This document shows positions 33,882 to 43,500 of a stretch of 64,000 nucleotides of DNA, piece after piece. The notes beneath the pieces are model-generated. The model made no database searches. It saw nothing but the letters and a program-made list of their open reading frames with translations, and was not told where the DNA came from. A program made the position numbers and the translations under genes. Numbering within the stretch: the stretch's first letter is position 1; every line of letters begins with the position of its first letter. Origin of the DNA: JACKHA01 sp041401985 (GTDB lineage Bacteria > Planctomycetota > Phycisphaerae > Phycisphaerales > UBA1924); assembly GCA_041401985.1 (NCBI GenBank), contig JAWKTE010000019.1, positions 1 through 64,000 of the forward strand, written 5' to 3'.

Positions 33882-34358
33882 ATGTTTGGCAATGCTGTCT
33901 CAATGCGTTCGTGGATGCGGATCGGCGTCGGGCTCGTCGCGGCCATGTTCGCCGCTCCCGCCCTGGCCCAGCCGACGGCCCAGGAGGTCGCCGAGGCCGC
34001 CGTCCAGCGGGTCCGCGAGATCACCGAGAACACGTCGGCCCACCTGCGCACCGGGGCGGCCCGGGCTGTGGAGCGGATCGAGGACCTGGCCGCGAATCAG
34101 GCCCCGGACCCGGTCATCCTCCGGTTCGGCAAGCGGGCCATCGACGCCCTGCAGTCGACCGCCGACGACGGGCGCGGGCGGATCGCCGAGACCGTGCAGC
34201 ACGCGGTCATGATCCTGCGGCGCCTGCAGGCCGACCCGCAGCTGGTCGAGTTCGTGCTCCGCGCCGGGCACGCCGGTCGCGAGCGGATCGGCCAGGCCCA
34301 GCAGCGCGCGGTCGGCGCGGTGCGCCACGCGGTTGAAGAGGCCATCGGCCCCGGCTGA
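33882..34358 (+). CDS. small secreted helical protein
   Basis: 158 residues from ATG 33882 with an excellent ribosome site (GAGGAGG). Signal peptide MRIGVGLVAAMFAAPALAQP. The mature part is amphipathic helix (AVQRVREITENTSAHLRTGA, ARAVERIEDLAANQ, RIAETVQHAVMILRRLQADP). Repeats of the type A..R.RI/.A.QRA suggest a coiled bundle. Function unknown. A terminator follows at 34441. Confidence 0.75.
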   Translation: MFGNAVSMRSWMRIGVGLVAAMFAAPALAQPTAQEVAEAAVQRVREITENTSAHLRTGAARAVERIEDLAANQAPDPVILRFGKRAIDALQSTADDGRGRIAETVQHAVMILRRLQADPQLVEFVLRAGHAGRERIGQAQQRAVGAVRHAVEEAIGPG

Positions 34359-34440
34359 TCGCGCCCGGACGCCGATCCGGACCGGCGACGAGCCGGACGC
34401 AGCGGGCATCGCCCGTCCCACAGATCAAAGCGATGCACGC

Positions 34441-34478
34441 CGGCCCCGCCGGGCGAGAGCCCGGCGGGGCCGATTCTG
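34441..34478 (+). terminator. intrinsic terminator
   Basis: A 14-bp stem CGGCCCCGCCGGGC (34441-34454) with GCCCGGCGGGGCCG (34459-34472), loop GAGA, then ATTCTGTCT. It ends the transcript of the secreted protein gene. Confidence 0.8.
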
Positions 34479-34546
34479 TCTGTGGCTTGGTACCCTTGTC
34501 CGGACCGTCGGAACTTGCCCGCAGTCCGGGCGTCTATCAAACTTGG

Positions 34547-35239
34547 ATGCCTGCCAGCCAGCCAACTCGCTTCGATCGCCGCCTCCGGACCATCGTGGCC
34601 CGCTCGCTACTGCATCTGGCCATCGGCGGCTCCGTGACCGTTCTCACGGTGCTCGCGATCGTCGTCCTGCTGCCCTACCCGCAGCAGTATCAACTCTCTC
34701 ATCGGCGGTCGTTCCCGGCGCATTGGCTGTTGGCGGGTGACAACATCGATCAGGCATTCACCGATCGCCGCTTCGGCCGGACAAGTTGGCAACTGCACGG
34801 CCCGGAGACGATCCCGCCCCACTACTGGGACGAGTGGGTGACGGGTGCGCTCCAGATCGGATGGCCGCTCCGCTGCTTTGAGACTGTGGGCGTTTACGAC
34901 GCCCGTTCCAAGAAGTTGCTCTCGAGCACGTTTGACATGGGCGTGGACGCGCCCCGGTGGACGAGTTGGCTGCGCCGGTACGGTGTCGCGTACTCGCGCG
35001 TGCCGCTTCGCCCGCTCTGGGGCGGCGTCCTGGGGAACTGTCTGTTCTGGGGCGTCGTTTCGTTCGGAGTCGGTGCCGCGTTCACGTCCTGGCGATCAAG
35101 TCGCCGCGTTCGCCGCGGCCGTTGCCGTGAATGCGGCTACGACCTCGCTGGCCTGCCAACGTGCCCCGAGTGCGGCCGCGACGCCCCGCCTCGACCCGCA
35201 AAACCGCCCCCGCCACTCGCCGTACCCGTCGGCCCATAA
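34547..35239 (+). CDS. membrane protein with C-terminal CRECGYD...CPECG zinc ribbon
   Basis: 230 residues from ATG 34547. First membrane segment LLHLAIGGSVTVLTVLAIVV (about 25-45), an extracytoplasmic middle of about 110 residues, second membrane segment LGNCLFWGVVSFGVGAAFTS, then RGRCRECGYDLAGLPTCPEC G and a Pro-rich end. The ribbon is the same type as in the protein at 3510. Function unknown. Confidence 0.7.
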   Translation: MPASQPTRFDRRLRTIVARSLLHLAIGGSVTVLTVLAIVVLLPYPQQYQLSHRRSFPAHWLLAGDNIDQAFTDRRFGRTSWQLHGPETIPPHYWDEWVTGALQIGWPLRCFETVGVYDARSKKLLSSTFDMGVDAPRWTSWLRRYGVAYSRVPLRPLWGGVLGNCLFWGVVSFGVGAAFTSWRSSRRVRRGRCRECGYDLAGLPTCPECGRDAPPRPAKPPPPLAVPVGP

Positions 35240-35247
35240 ACTCCCCC

Positions 35248-37098
35248 ATGGCCAAGGCCCAAGCCGCACAACCCAAGCCCCGCGGCACCAAGAAATCCGA
35301 CAAGCCCGCCCGCGGCTCGGGTTCCGCATCGAAACCCGCCCCCTCCCCCGCCTCCGCCAACGGCCACGCCGCCCCGCGCAGGCACGCCGCCCCAACACCC
35401 TCCCCCTACGCCCTCGCCTTCGCCGCCGACTACGCCCCCGCCCCCGAGTCGGCCAAGGTCGAGATCGCCCCGCGGCACCGCCTGTTCATCAACGGCGAGT
35501 TCGTCGAGCCGCGCGAGGGCGCGCACTTTGCGACCATCAACCCCGCGACCGAGGCGCCCCTGAGCGAGATCGCCCGGGCGACCGGCGCGGACGTGGACGC
35601 GGCCGTCGCCGCCGCGCGCGACGCCCTGCCCGCCTGGGCCGGGCTGCCCGCAAAGGAGCGGGCCAAGTACCTGTACCGCATCGCGCGCCGGATCCAGGAG
35701 CGGGCCCGCGAACTGGCCGTGCTCGAAACGCTCGACGGCGGCAAGCCCATCCGCGAGAGCCGCGATGTGGACGTGCCATTGGCCGCGGCCCACTTCTTCT
35801 ACCACGCGGGCTGGGCCGACAAACTCCACCACGTCTTCGGCCCCGGCGTCGGGCCTGTTGGCGTGTGCGGTCAGATCATCCCCTGGAACTTCCCGCTGCT
35901 GATGGCCGCGTGGAAACTCGCCCCGGCCCTGGCCTGCGGCAACACGTGCGTGCTCAAGCCCGCGGAGACCACCTCGCTCACGGCCCTGCGCCTCGCGGAG
36001 ATCATGCGGGAGGTCGGCCTGCCGCGCGGCGTCGTGAACATCGTGACGGGCGCGGGCGAGACAGGGGCGGCGCTCGTCGAGCACCCGGGAGTCGACAAGA
36101 TCGCGTTCACGGGGTCGACGGAGGTGGGCAAGCGGATCGCGAAGCAGGTGGCCCGGCAGGTAGACCGGCTCTCCGAGCCGGTTTCGCCGCGCAGCGGCGA
36201 GCGAGTGGCCGGGGACGCTCACTCGGGGCTTCGCCCCGAAACCGGCTCGGAGAGCCGGTCCACCCGCCCCGAACCCGGCTCGGAGAGCCGGTCTACCACC
36301 AAGCGCCTCACCCTCGAACTCGGCGGCAAGAGCCCCAACATCATCTTCGAGGACGCCAGCCTCGACCAGGCCATCGAGGGCATCGTCCAGGGCATCTACT
36401 TCAACCAGGGGCACGTCTGCTGCGCCGGTTCGCGCCTGTTCGTGCAGGAGTCCGTGCTCGGCGAGGTCACCAAGCGCCTGCGCCGGCGACTGGCCACCCT
36501 CCGCGTCGGCGACCCGATGGACAAGAACACCGACGTCGGCGCGATCAACTCGCGTGCCCAGCTCGACACGATCGAGCGGTACCTGCGGGCGGGCGTCGAT
36601 GAAGGGGCCGCGCTGCGGGTGTGTGGCGTTGGAAGCGACGGAGCGACGGAGCGACGCAGCGACGAAGGGAGAAGGAATGGGGCGGCGCGGCCGTCGCGGA
36701 ACGGTGCAGCGAAACACAAGGATGAAACACCTTCATGGCGCCGCGGCCTTCCCGATCGGGGCTACTGGTGCCGCCCGTGCGTGTTCGAGGGCGTGCAGCC
36801 CAGCCACGCCGTGGCCCGCGAGGAGATCTTTGGGCCGGTGCTGGCCGTCATGTCGTTCCGCACGCCGGAGGAGGCGATCACGCGGGCCAACTCAACGCCG
36901 TATGGCCTGGCCGCCGGCGTCTGGACCGACAAGGGCTCCAAGATCTTCGAGATCGCGCGCCGTCTCAAGGCCGGCGTCGTGTGGCTCAACACGTACAACA
37001 AGTTTGATCCGGGCTCGCCGTTCGGCGGGTTCAAGGAGTCCGGCTTCGGACGCGAGGGCGGCGTGCAGGGGCTGCGGGCGTATGTGAACCTCGGCTAA
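35248..37098 (+). CDS. aldehyde dehydrogenase with two in-frame insertions
   Basis: 616 residues from ATG 35248; the family norm is about 490. After an Ala/Pro/Lys-rich N-terminal extension (1-60) come LFINGEFVEP, PWNFPLLMAAWKLAPALACG (NAD site and catalytic Asn), KPAETTSLTA, FTGSTEVGKRI, LELGGKSPNIIFEDA (catalytic Glu), FNQGHVCCAGSRLF (catalytic Cys), EEIFGPVLAVMSF and PFGGFKESGFGREGG. All active-site residues are present. Residues about 305-351 and 461-499 are extra segments encoded by repeat-like DNA. The first splits the chain just before the catalytic LELGGK strand; the second is in the loop before LPDRGYW. Overlaps the convergent PAP2 gene by 4 bp. Substrate unknown. Confidence 0.9.
   Translation: MAKAQAAQPKPRGTKKSDKPARGSGSASKPAPSPASANGHAAPRRHAAPTPSPYALAFAADYAPAPESAKVEIAPRHRLFINGEFVEPREGAHFATINPATEAPLSEIARATGADVDAAVAAARDALPAWAGLPAKERAKYLYRIARRIQERARELAVLETLDGGKPIRESRDVDVPLAAAHFFYHAGWADKLHHVFGPGVGPVGVCGQIIPWNFPLLMAAWKLAPALACGNTCVLKPAETTSLTALRLAEIMREVGLPRGVVNIVTGAGETGAALVEHPGVDKIAFTGSTEVGKRIAKQVARQVDRLSEPVSPRSGERVAGDAHSGLRPETGSESRSTRPEPGSESRSTTKRLTLELGGKSPNIIFEDASLDQAIEGIVQGIYFNQGHVCCAGSRLFVQESVLGEVTKRLRRRLATLRVGDPMDKNTDVGAINSRAQLDTIERYLRAGVDEGAALRVCGVGSDGATERRSDEGRRNGAARPSRNGAAKHKDETPSWRRGLPDRGYWCRPCVFEGVQPSHAVAREEIFGPVLAVMSFRTPEEAITRANSTPYGLAAGVWTDKGSKIFEIARRLKAGVVWLNTYNKFDPGSPFGGFKESGFGREGGVQGLRAYVNLG
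36160..36300. repeat. palindromic repeat inserted in frame in the aldehyde dehydrogenase gene
   Basis: Three copies of ACCGGCTCTCCGAGCCGGT or its inverse (near 36166, 36240 and 36275: AACCGGCTCGGAGAGCCGGT, ACCCGGCTCGGAGAGCCGGT) surround GGGGCTTCGCCCC. It is 141 bp long, a multiple of three, with no stop in the coding frame. Translation gives SEPVSPRSGERVAGD...TGSESRSTRPEPGSESRST, unlike any aldehyde dehydrogenase. Confidence 0.8.
36628..36744. repeat. second in-frame low-complexity insertion in the same gene
   Basis: The core GGAAGCGACGGAGCGACGGA with GCGACGCAGCGACGAAGGGA is a simple GCGACGGA repeat, and the flank differs in base use from the gene. It is 117 bp (39 codons), in frame and open. 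Translation is VGSDGATERRSDEGRRNGAA, then RPSRNGAAKHKDETPSWRR. Confidence 0.7.
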
Positions 37099-37865
37099 GC
37101 CCCCGAAGCCCCGGGCGTCGCTCCAGACTCCGACCGCGCCAGCCGACGCAGGCGGAGCCACCGGGCAGCCCCCCAGCAGCCCGCGGCCCATCCCGCGCCG
37201 CCGACCCAGCCCGCCGCCACATCCGACGGCGTGTGAACGCCCAGGTACACCCGCGTCGCGCCGACGAGAACCGCCGTCGTGACCGCCACGCCGATGATGT
37301 AGACCCGCAGGCGGACGCGGGGCTGGATCTCCGCGACGAGCGCCCCCAGCGTCAGGTACGCCACCGTCGCGAGCATCGCGTGCCCGCTGGGGAAACTGGG
37401 CGTGGCGAAGTGGGTCAGGTGCGGCACCACGTCGGGTCGCTCCTGCCCGAACGCGAGTTTGAGCCCGGTGCTCACCAGCGAGCCGCCAGCGACGGCGATG
37501 AACACGAACAGCGCGGTTCGCCTGGTGCCGCGGAGCCACAGCCCGCCCACGACCGCCGCGGTCAATAGCGTCAGCACCGAAGCGCTGCCCAGCGCGGTCA
37601 ACTCCTCCGCGGCCACGACCAACCAGCCGGGGCCGATCGGGCGGCTTGGATCCGCTCCGCTGCGCAGCGCCAGCAGGACTCGCCGATCGAACGTGTCCGT
37701 CTCACCTTCGAGCACCTCGTCGGCGATCTCCGCGAACGCCCAGAACATGGCCGCGACGACGGCCGCGGCGATGAGCACGCCCGCCTCCTGGCGGAACAGC
37801 CATCGCACGCCGTGGACGCCGGCGCGCCAAGTCCGTACGAACGCACGTTGAAGCCGCTTCGCCAT
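37095..37865 (-). CDS. PAP2-family membrane phosphatase
   Basis: 256 residues with about five to six membrane segments. The three PAP2 motifs are present: KLAFGQERP (about 140), PSFPSGHAM (about 160), and GATRVYLGVHTPSDVAAG (about 205-222). Members remove phosphate from lipids such as phosphatidate, PGP or undecaprenyl diphosphate; the substrate here is not known. Its stop overlaps that of the aldehyde dehydrogenase gene on the other strand. Confidence 0.88.
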   Translation of the reverse strand: MAKRLQRAFVRTWRAGVHGVRWLFRQEAGVLIAAAVVAAMFWAFAEIADEVLEGETDTFDRRVLLALRSGADPSRPIGPGWLVVAAEELTALGSASVLTLLTAAVVGGLWLRGTRRTALFVFIAVAGGSLVSTGLKLAFGQERPDVVPHLTHFATPSFPSGHAMLATVAYLTLGALVAEIQPRVRLRVYIIGVAVTTAVLVGATRVYLGVHTPSDVAAGWVGGAGWAAGCWGAARWLRLRRLARSESGATPGASGA

Positions 37866-37915
37866 GTCGGATCATTCCGACCGAGAGCCGCACGGCCCAC
37901 CGTCGCGGGCCCGGA

Positions 37916-38782
37916 TCATCCCCGAAGTCGAGTCGCCACGACCACGCACCCGCCGAACGCCTCCGGCGCGCGCTCGCCGACTGTGAACAACGTGCTGCCG
38001 CTGCCGGTCATGTGGACGCGGTGCCCGGCACGCTCCATGGCCTTTCGCATGTTCGCCAGCCGCGGCTCGACGGCCTCCGCCGCCGGGCCCAGGTCGTTGA
38101 AGAGCGATGACTCCCACTCCCTCGGCGCGCCGCCGGTGATCGAGAGCGCCCGAGCCGCGTCTTCCATGAACGGGCGTGGTGCCAGGGTGTCGAACGCCTT
38201 GTAGACCGCCGGCGTCTGGCAGCCGAACGGCGGGAGCACGAGGTGGACGGTCCCGCTGGCCGCGGCCGCGGGCTCGATGATGGCGCCGAAGCCGCTGACC
38301 AGCGCGGGCGCGGGCGGCCCGTCGCCGGCGCAAAGGAAGTAGGCCACATCGCTGCCGAGCGGGCGGGACAGCGCCCGCAGCGTCTCGATGTCGAGCCCGA
38401 AGTCGTACAAGGCGGCGACGCCCATCAGAACCGCCGCGGCGTTGCTCGATCCGCCGGCCAGCCCGCCGCCCGTCGGGATCCGCTTGCGGGCCCGCAGGCG
38501 GATCGGCAGCGCCCGCCCGATATGGGCCTCGAGCGCGTGGTGGGCCCGGACCATCAGGTCCGCCTCCTCCGGCCAGTCGATCGGCGTCGGGCGGGGGGCA
38601 TCGGCCGCCCACGCGCGTTCGTACGCCGTGGCGTCCGCCCTCTCGATCTCGATGTCATCGCACAGATCGATCGCGTGGAACCATGACACGATCCGGTGCC
38701 AGCCGGCCCGAGGGCCGCCGGCCGGTTCGGGGGGCGAGACCGCGAGGCACAGGTTCACCTTCGCGTATGACCGAAGCAGCAT
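37916..38782 (-). CDS. ispE: 4-diphosphocytidyl-2-C-methyl-D-erythritol kinase IspE
   Basis: 288 residues of the GHMP kinase family. AKVNLCLAV at the N-terminus, the ATP loop PTGGGLAGGSSNAAAVLMGV (about 105-124), LGSDVAYFL with the catalytic Asp, and MTGSGSTLFTVGE near the end. It phosphorylates CDP-ME in the MEP pathway, one step after IspD. The gene lies between the PAP2 and HU genes, on the same strand as both. Confidence 0.92.
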   Translation of the reverse strand: MLLRSYAKVNLCLAVSPPEPAGGPRAGWHRIVSWFHAIDLCDDIEIERADATAYERAWAADAPRPTPIDWPEEADLMVRAHHALEAHIGRALPIRLRARKRIPTGGGLAGGSSNAAAVLMGVAALYDFGLDIETLRALSRPLGSDVAYFLCAGDGPPAPALVSGFGAIIEPAAAASGTVHLVLPPFGCQTPAVYKAFDTLAPRPFMEDAARALSITGGAPREWESSLFNDLGPAAEAVEPRLANMRKAMERAGHRVHMTGSGSTLFTVGERAPEAFGGCVVVATRLRG

Positions 38783-38825
38783 CCGAGATCATTGGAGCGT
38801 GGCCCGCCTGCCGGGCTCCCCGTGA

Positions 38826-39221
38826 TCACAGCACCCCATTCTCCGCCGCCCCGACCGGTGCCGCCATCTTCATCTCGCCTTCCTGGGCCGCCTTCGGACG
38901 CCGTGTGGGCTTGGCCTCGACCAGCGACTCCGGCCCGGCGGCGGCGAGCGCCTCCCGCATCTTCAGCCCCGGTTTGAACTTCACCGTCCGGCGTCGCTCG
39001 ACCATCACTGGCTCGAGCGTCTTGGGGTTCTGGGCCTGGCGCGGCCCGCGGACCTTGACCTCGAACACCCCGAACTCGCGGAACTCCAGGCGGTTGCCCT
39101 CGCCGATCTCGTTGACCAGTTGCTCCAGGAACTCCTTGACCACCGTGCGGACCTGATCCCGGTGCATCTGCGTGGACTGGGCGATCCGGTCGATGATTTC
39201 CTTCTTGGTCGTTGTCGCCAT
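38826..39221 (-). CDS. HU/IHF-family DNA-binding protein with extra C-terminal tail
   Basis: 131 residues from ATG 39221 (GGAGAG upstream). The HU fold fills 1-92: TKKEIIDRIAQSTQMHRDQV, LEQLVNEIGEGNRLEFREFG, VFEVKVRGPRQAQNPKTLEP (the DNA-binding arm with the conserved Pro), VKFKPGLKMREAL. The remaining 35 residues are a Lys/Glu/Ala tail (EAKPTRRPKAAQEGEMKMAA), which planctomycete HU proteins often have. A sigma-70 type promoter is visible about 200 bp upstream. Confidence 0.9.
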   Translation of the reverse strand: MATTTKKEIIDRIAQSTQMHRDQVRTVVKEFLEQLVNEIGEGNRLEFREFGVFEVKVRGPRQAQNPKTLEPVMVERRRTVKFKPGLKMREALAAAGPESLVEAKPTRRPKAAQEGEMKMAAPVGAAENGVL

Positions 39222-39422
39222 TGTCTCTCCAGAAGCCGTCGGGGCCGGGATCGCAACCGGTTTGCGGGCCGACAACACAAGCCCGACAGAAAGCCGCGGA
39301 CCCGAACATCGCCCGGGACCGCTCAGCGGGGCGACGCCAGGGCTGGCCTCGGACCGCCACGAGTGTCTGGCCCGCGCGTCGCCCCGGAAGGAAGGCGAGC
39401 GCCCGGACCCAAAGCAGGGGCA

Positions 39423-39451
39423 AGTATCCCCGCTGGCACGCCCCGCGTCAA
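39423..39451 (-). promoter_or_regulatory. sigma-70-like promoter for the HU gene
   Basis: On the minus strand: TTGACG (39451-39446), 17 bases, GATACT (39428-39423). This is one mismatch from consensus at -35 and two at -10, with ideal spacing. The predicted start leaves a leader of about 195 bases before ATG 39221, long enough for control by HU itself. The whole gap 39222-39545 has no gene. Confidence 0.5.
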
Positions 39452-39545
39452 CGCCGTAAGCCCTGATCCATACGGCTTTTGGGGATCACAACCCCCCATC
39501 GCTCGGGAGGGCGTGTGATCCGATCAGAATACGATCAAAATTCCC

Positions 39546-40502
39546 TTAGAACTCCACGACCAGTCCACCAAAGACGCCGGCGGCCGAGCCGGTGAACTCC
39601 AGATCGCTCTCGTCGCCCTCGGCACTCAGCCCCAGGTTCCGGTACCCGAACTCGACGCCGACGTGCTCAACCGGGCGCCACGAGATCGCCGCCAGCACGT
39701 CCCACGTCGTGGTCGTCTGGGCGTTGGTCCACCCGAAGTAGCCGACGGTCGTGCCGACCTCGACCGTGACCTCGCGGAAGATGTCCAGCGACAGGCGTGC
39801 CCCGACAATCGGCTGGGCAAACACGTCCGACGCCGACGCCGAGAGCCCGAGTTCCGACGGGCGCGATCCCGCGCCCGGCGTCACATCCAGGTCGAAGTCG
39901 ATCGACTCGACGCGTGCCCCGCCGAGCACCTCGAACGCATACCGCAGGCGGTCCGGGTCGCCGCGCTCGCCCGGCATCGGGCCGTGGAAGATCGCATACG
40001 CGGCACTGGCCTCGATGGTCCAGAACGTGAAGTCGGTCTCGACGCGGTCGCCGGGCACGAAGAACGCGTCGCCGATGCGCCCCGCCTCGGTCGGCCCCGA
40101 CGAGCCGTCCTCGGTCAGGTACGTCCCGCCGAGCGTGAACCGCCAGCGCCCATTGGTGATGTGGGCCCGCGAGAGCAGCGCGCCCGTCGGGTCGTCGGCG
40201 TCCAGGTCGAAGAGGTCAACCTCGGCGTCGTCGCCGAACGTGGCGCCCTCGAACGACACCGGCCCTTCGGTGCCGCGGATCGTCACGTCGCCGCGCGGCG
40301 CCGCGTACCAGTACGCCGGTTCGATCCGCACGGTCCAGCCGCGGTCGAGCGGGCGATCGCCCAGCACGTCGCCCAGCATGCTGTCCAGCATCGTGCCGCC
40401 CGCCGGCTCATCCGGCGTCGCGGCGGGCGCGGGCGGCTCGCCCTGGGCCATCGCCACCCCCGCACTTGCGAGCAACGCCAGCGCCGAACACATCTCGCGC
40501 AT
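39546..40502 (-). CDS. outer-membrane beta-barrel-like protein
   Basis: 318 residues from ATG 40502; signal peptide MCSALALLASAGVAMA. After a short linker the chain alternates polar and aromatic residues: GWTVRIEPAYWYAAPRGDVT, WRFTLGGTYL, FTFWTIEASAAYAIFHGP, RLRYAFEVLGGARVESIDFD, VEVGTTVGYFGW, WDVLAAISWRPVEHVGVEFG, YRNLGLSAEG. It ends in VEF, a typical last beta-strand with C-terminal Phe. This is the pattern of an outer-membrane barrel of about 8-12 strands. It lies 44 bp after the giant PQQ-type gene, same strand. Confidence 0.75.
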   Translation of the reverse strand: MREMCSALALLASAGVAMAQGEPPAPAATPDEPAGGTMLDSMLGDVLGDRPLDRGWTVRIEPAYWYAAPRGDVTIRGTEGPVSFEGATFGDDAEVDLFDLDADDPTGALLSRAHITNGRWRFTLGGTYLTEDGSSGPTEAGRIGDAFFVPGDRVETDFTFWTIEASAAYAIFHGPMPGERGDPDRLRYAFEVLGGARVESIDFDLDVTPGAGSRPSELGLSASASDVFAQPIVGARLSLDIFREVTVEVGTTVGYFGWTNAQTTTTWDVLAAISWRPVEHVGVEFGYRNLGLSAEGDESDLEFTGSAAGVFGGLVVEF

Positions 40503-40546
40503 CCGTGCCTCCCCGGGGCCTGGCCCCGCAGCCGCACAGATTAGCG

Positions 40547-43500
40547 TCATTCCGCCGGCATCGGCAGCACCAGCACGCCCCCGTCCTGGCTCACCAGCGC
40601 GTGCCCTTCCACCACCATCACGCCGCGCGGCTCGCCCGCCAGCAGCAGGTCCAGCGCGAACACCTCCCGCGCGCTGAGCGTGTTCACCACGCTCAGGCGG
40701 TACGCCGCGTCCCCCACGATCCGACGCGGGCGCGAGTCGAGCATCACCACGAAGTCCCTCCCGACCGCCGGCGGCAGCAGCGAGTCCTGGCGATCGATCG
40801 CGTCGATGCCCAGCAGCCCGCCCTCACGGTCCAGCAGCACGATGCCCCGCCCGCTCGACAGCACGATCCCCGCCTCAAGCCGCGTCAGCCGGACACGCGT
40901 CCGCGAGCCGGTCCGCCCCTGCGTCGGCAGCGCGCTGCTTGTCATCGAGCCGTCAATCAGCGACACCTGGCGGAACCCGCGATCGCCCCCCAGCACCCAC
41001 AGGTGCGGGCCATCGACCCACGCGTCCATCGTCCGCGACATCGCCGGCCCCTCGGTCCGCCAGAGTTCCGCCCCGTCCCAGGCGTCCAGCCCGGCGATGC
41101 TCAGGTTCAGCCCCGCCAGCGCCCTCCCGTCCGGCGTCAGGCGGACCCACCTGACCTCGCCCAGGCCGCTCGGGTCGTCGGGCGAAGCCGCGTCGTCGCG
41201 CCGCGACACCAGTTCGCCCGTGCGGGCCTCCATCACCAGCAGCATCGGCCCGAGGGTCATCTGCACACTGTCCGGCCCAACCGGATGATTGAACGCCCCG
41301 CCCACCACCAGGCCCGGCCCGCGCACCGCCACGTCGTGCGCCTGGGCCAGCGGCAAACGACGGCTCCAAAGCACCCGCCCATCGAGCATGTCCAGCCCCG
41401 CCGCCCGACCGCTGCGCTCCACCACCACCAGCGTCCGCCAGTCGTGCGACACGATCAGATCGTCCGGGCGGACCGGCCCGTCCAGCGGCGTGAGCATCCG
41501 CGTCGCCCCGCGCCGGGCCGCGGCGAACCTGGCCTGCAGGTCAGGGTCCGGCTCGAACAACCGGTCGAACCCGGTCGACTGCCACAGTTCGGTTCCGTCC
41601 GAGACGCTGCGGCACTCGAACGCCGCCCCGTCGCGCCCAGAGGTGAACAGCACGAGCCGCTCGCCATCGACCGACAGCACCTCGACCGACGCCGCCCGCG
41701 CGATCGACGCCTCCCACGCCATCGCGAACCCGTCTCCCTCGGCCCGCCACAGTTCCAGCACCTCGCGCCGGTCATCGACCATGACCACGACGCCGGCGGG
41801 TTCATCACCCACGAACGGGCGGAGGACCCGGCGTCCGTCGAGCAGGCGCGCCTCCGAGCGGACCTCCGGACCCGTGACCGCCAGGGCCGGGTATTCCAGG
41901 GCGGCTCCCTCCAAGCGCGCCCGAAGAGCCAGAACATCGTCGCCCAGCGTCGCCGCCGCGCCCGGGAACTCGGCCAGCGTGTTCTCGAGCACCCGCAGCG
42001 CCCACGCCGCGTGCCCGGCGTCGCCAAGCCCGTCGACCAGCATCCGGGCACTCAGCCCGACCGCCGCCGCCTCGGCATCGGCGCCCGCGCGCGACAAGGC
42101 CTTACCCGCTTCCAGCGCCCTGTGCAGCGCCGACAAGCGCTCGATTGAGGTCTCGGGATGGTCCAGCGCGTGGGCCACGTCCAGCCACAACGCTGGCGTG
42201 ATCGACGACGCCGGGAACCGGCGCGCCAGCGTCCGCAGGTCTTCCAGCCGGGGCGACTCGCCGAGCGCCGTTCGCTCGCGCCTGGCCGCGGCGTCGAACG
42301 GGGCGTACACCCCGCCGCCCGCCCGGGCCACGATCCGGCGGACCCGCATCGCCGCCTCCAGGTCCGCCCGCGCCGACGCCACGCCCCGCGTCCACAGTTC
42401 GCCCGCCAGCACCGGCTCGTCGAGCACCTGTTGGTACGTCTCGCACGCCGCGGCGTGCCGCCCGTCGCGCTCCTGCACGTCGCCGAGTTCGAACAGATAC
42501 GCCACACGCTGCACCGGCGTGCCGGCGGCCCGCCCGAGGCGCGCGATGAGTTCGTCGCCCAGCGCCGCCGGCACCTTCGGCCCGTCGTCGGCGCTCGCGC
42601 CGCCGGGCCCGCCCTCGGACCGCCCGGCCCGGCGCACCAGGTCCAGCGTGAACTCGTACACGCTCGACCGAACATCAGTCGCCACGCCCACGCCCGGCCG
42701 CGCCCCGCCCGCGTCGAGCGCATCAAGGCACCGATCCACCGCCGGCGTCACGAGCCGCCACTCACCCGCCCGGGCCGCCAGGCGCGCCAGCGCCAGCGAG
42801 GGCAGCGGGTCGTTCGGCCGCGCCTCGATCTCGTCGCGGAGGCGCTCCAGCGCCTCGCTCCAGACCAGGAACGAGCGGATCCGCTCGGTGTCTACCACCA
42901 GCAACTGGCTCGGGGCCGCCAGCAGCATCCCGCGGTTGTCCAGTTCCACCGTGTGGGCCACATCGATCGGGCGGTTGATCGCGGCCGGGTCGAGGATCAC
43001 CACGCCGCGCGCCGTCGGGGCCAGCAGGCGATCGCCCGACGCGACCACACGCCCCATCAGCGGCGACGCCCCGTTGACCGCCAGGCTCGGCGACATCCGC
43101 ACCGTCTCGGTCTCGAACCCGTCGAGCGGCGCGGCCCGGACCTGCTGCTGGTTCACGGCCGCCAGCCAACCGTTCACGCCGATCAGATAGCGCGGCCAGC
43201 CGAACACGTCCGCGCCGCGCGAGCCGACGATCGCGCCGGTCGCCAGGTCGATCCGCAGGATGTCCCGATGGTCCGGGCTGAGCGTGATCATCTGCCCGCC
43301 GTGGATGATCGGGGCCGCCATCGCCCACGGCTCGCCCTGGTCCGCGGCCCCGCTCACCGACAGCATCCGGCGCAGCCACACCGTCCGCCCGGTCTCGGCC
43401 TCCAGCGCCACGATCGTGCCCAGCTCGTCGACCCGGTACACCACGCCCTCGTGCAGCACGCCGACATCCGCCACGGCCGTCGGCCGCCGGTACGGCAGCG

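Noticed and set aside
39222..39545. Riboswitch in the HU leader
   Set aside because: The leader is long, but I see no conserved aptamer-like core; only the promoter is supported.
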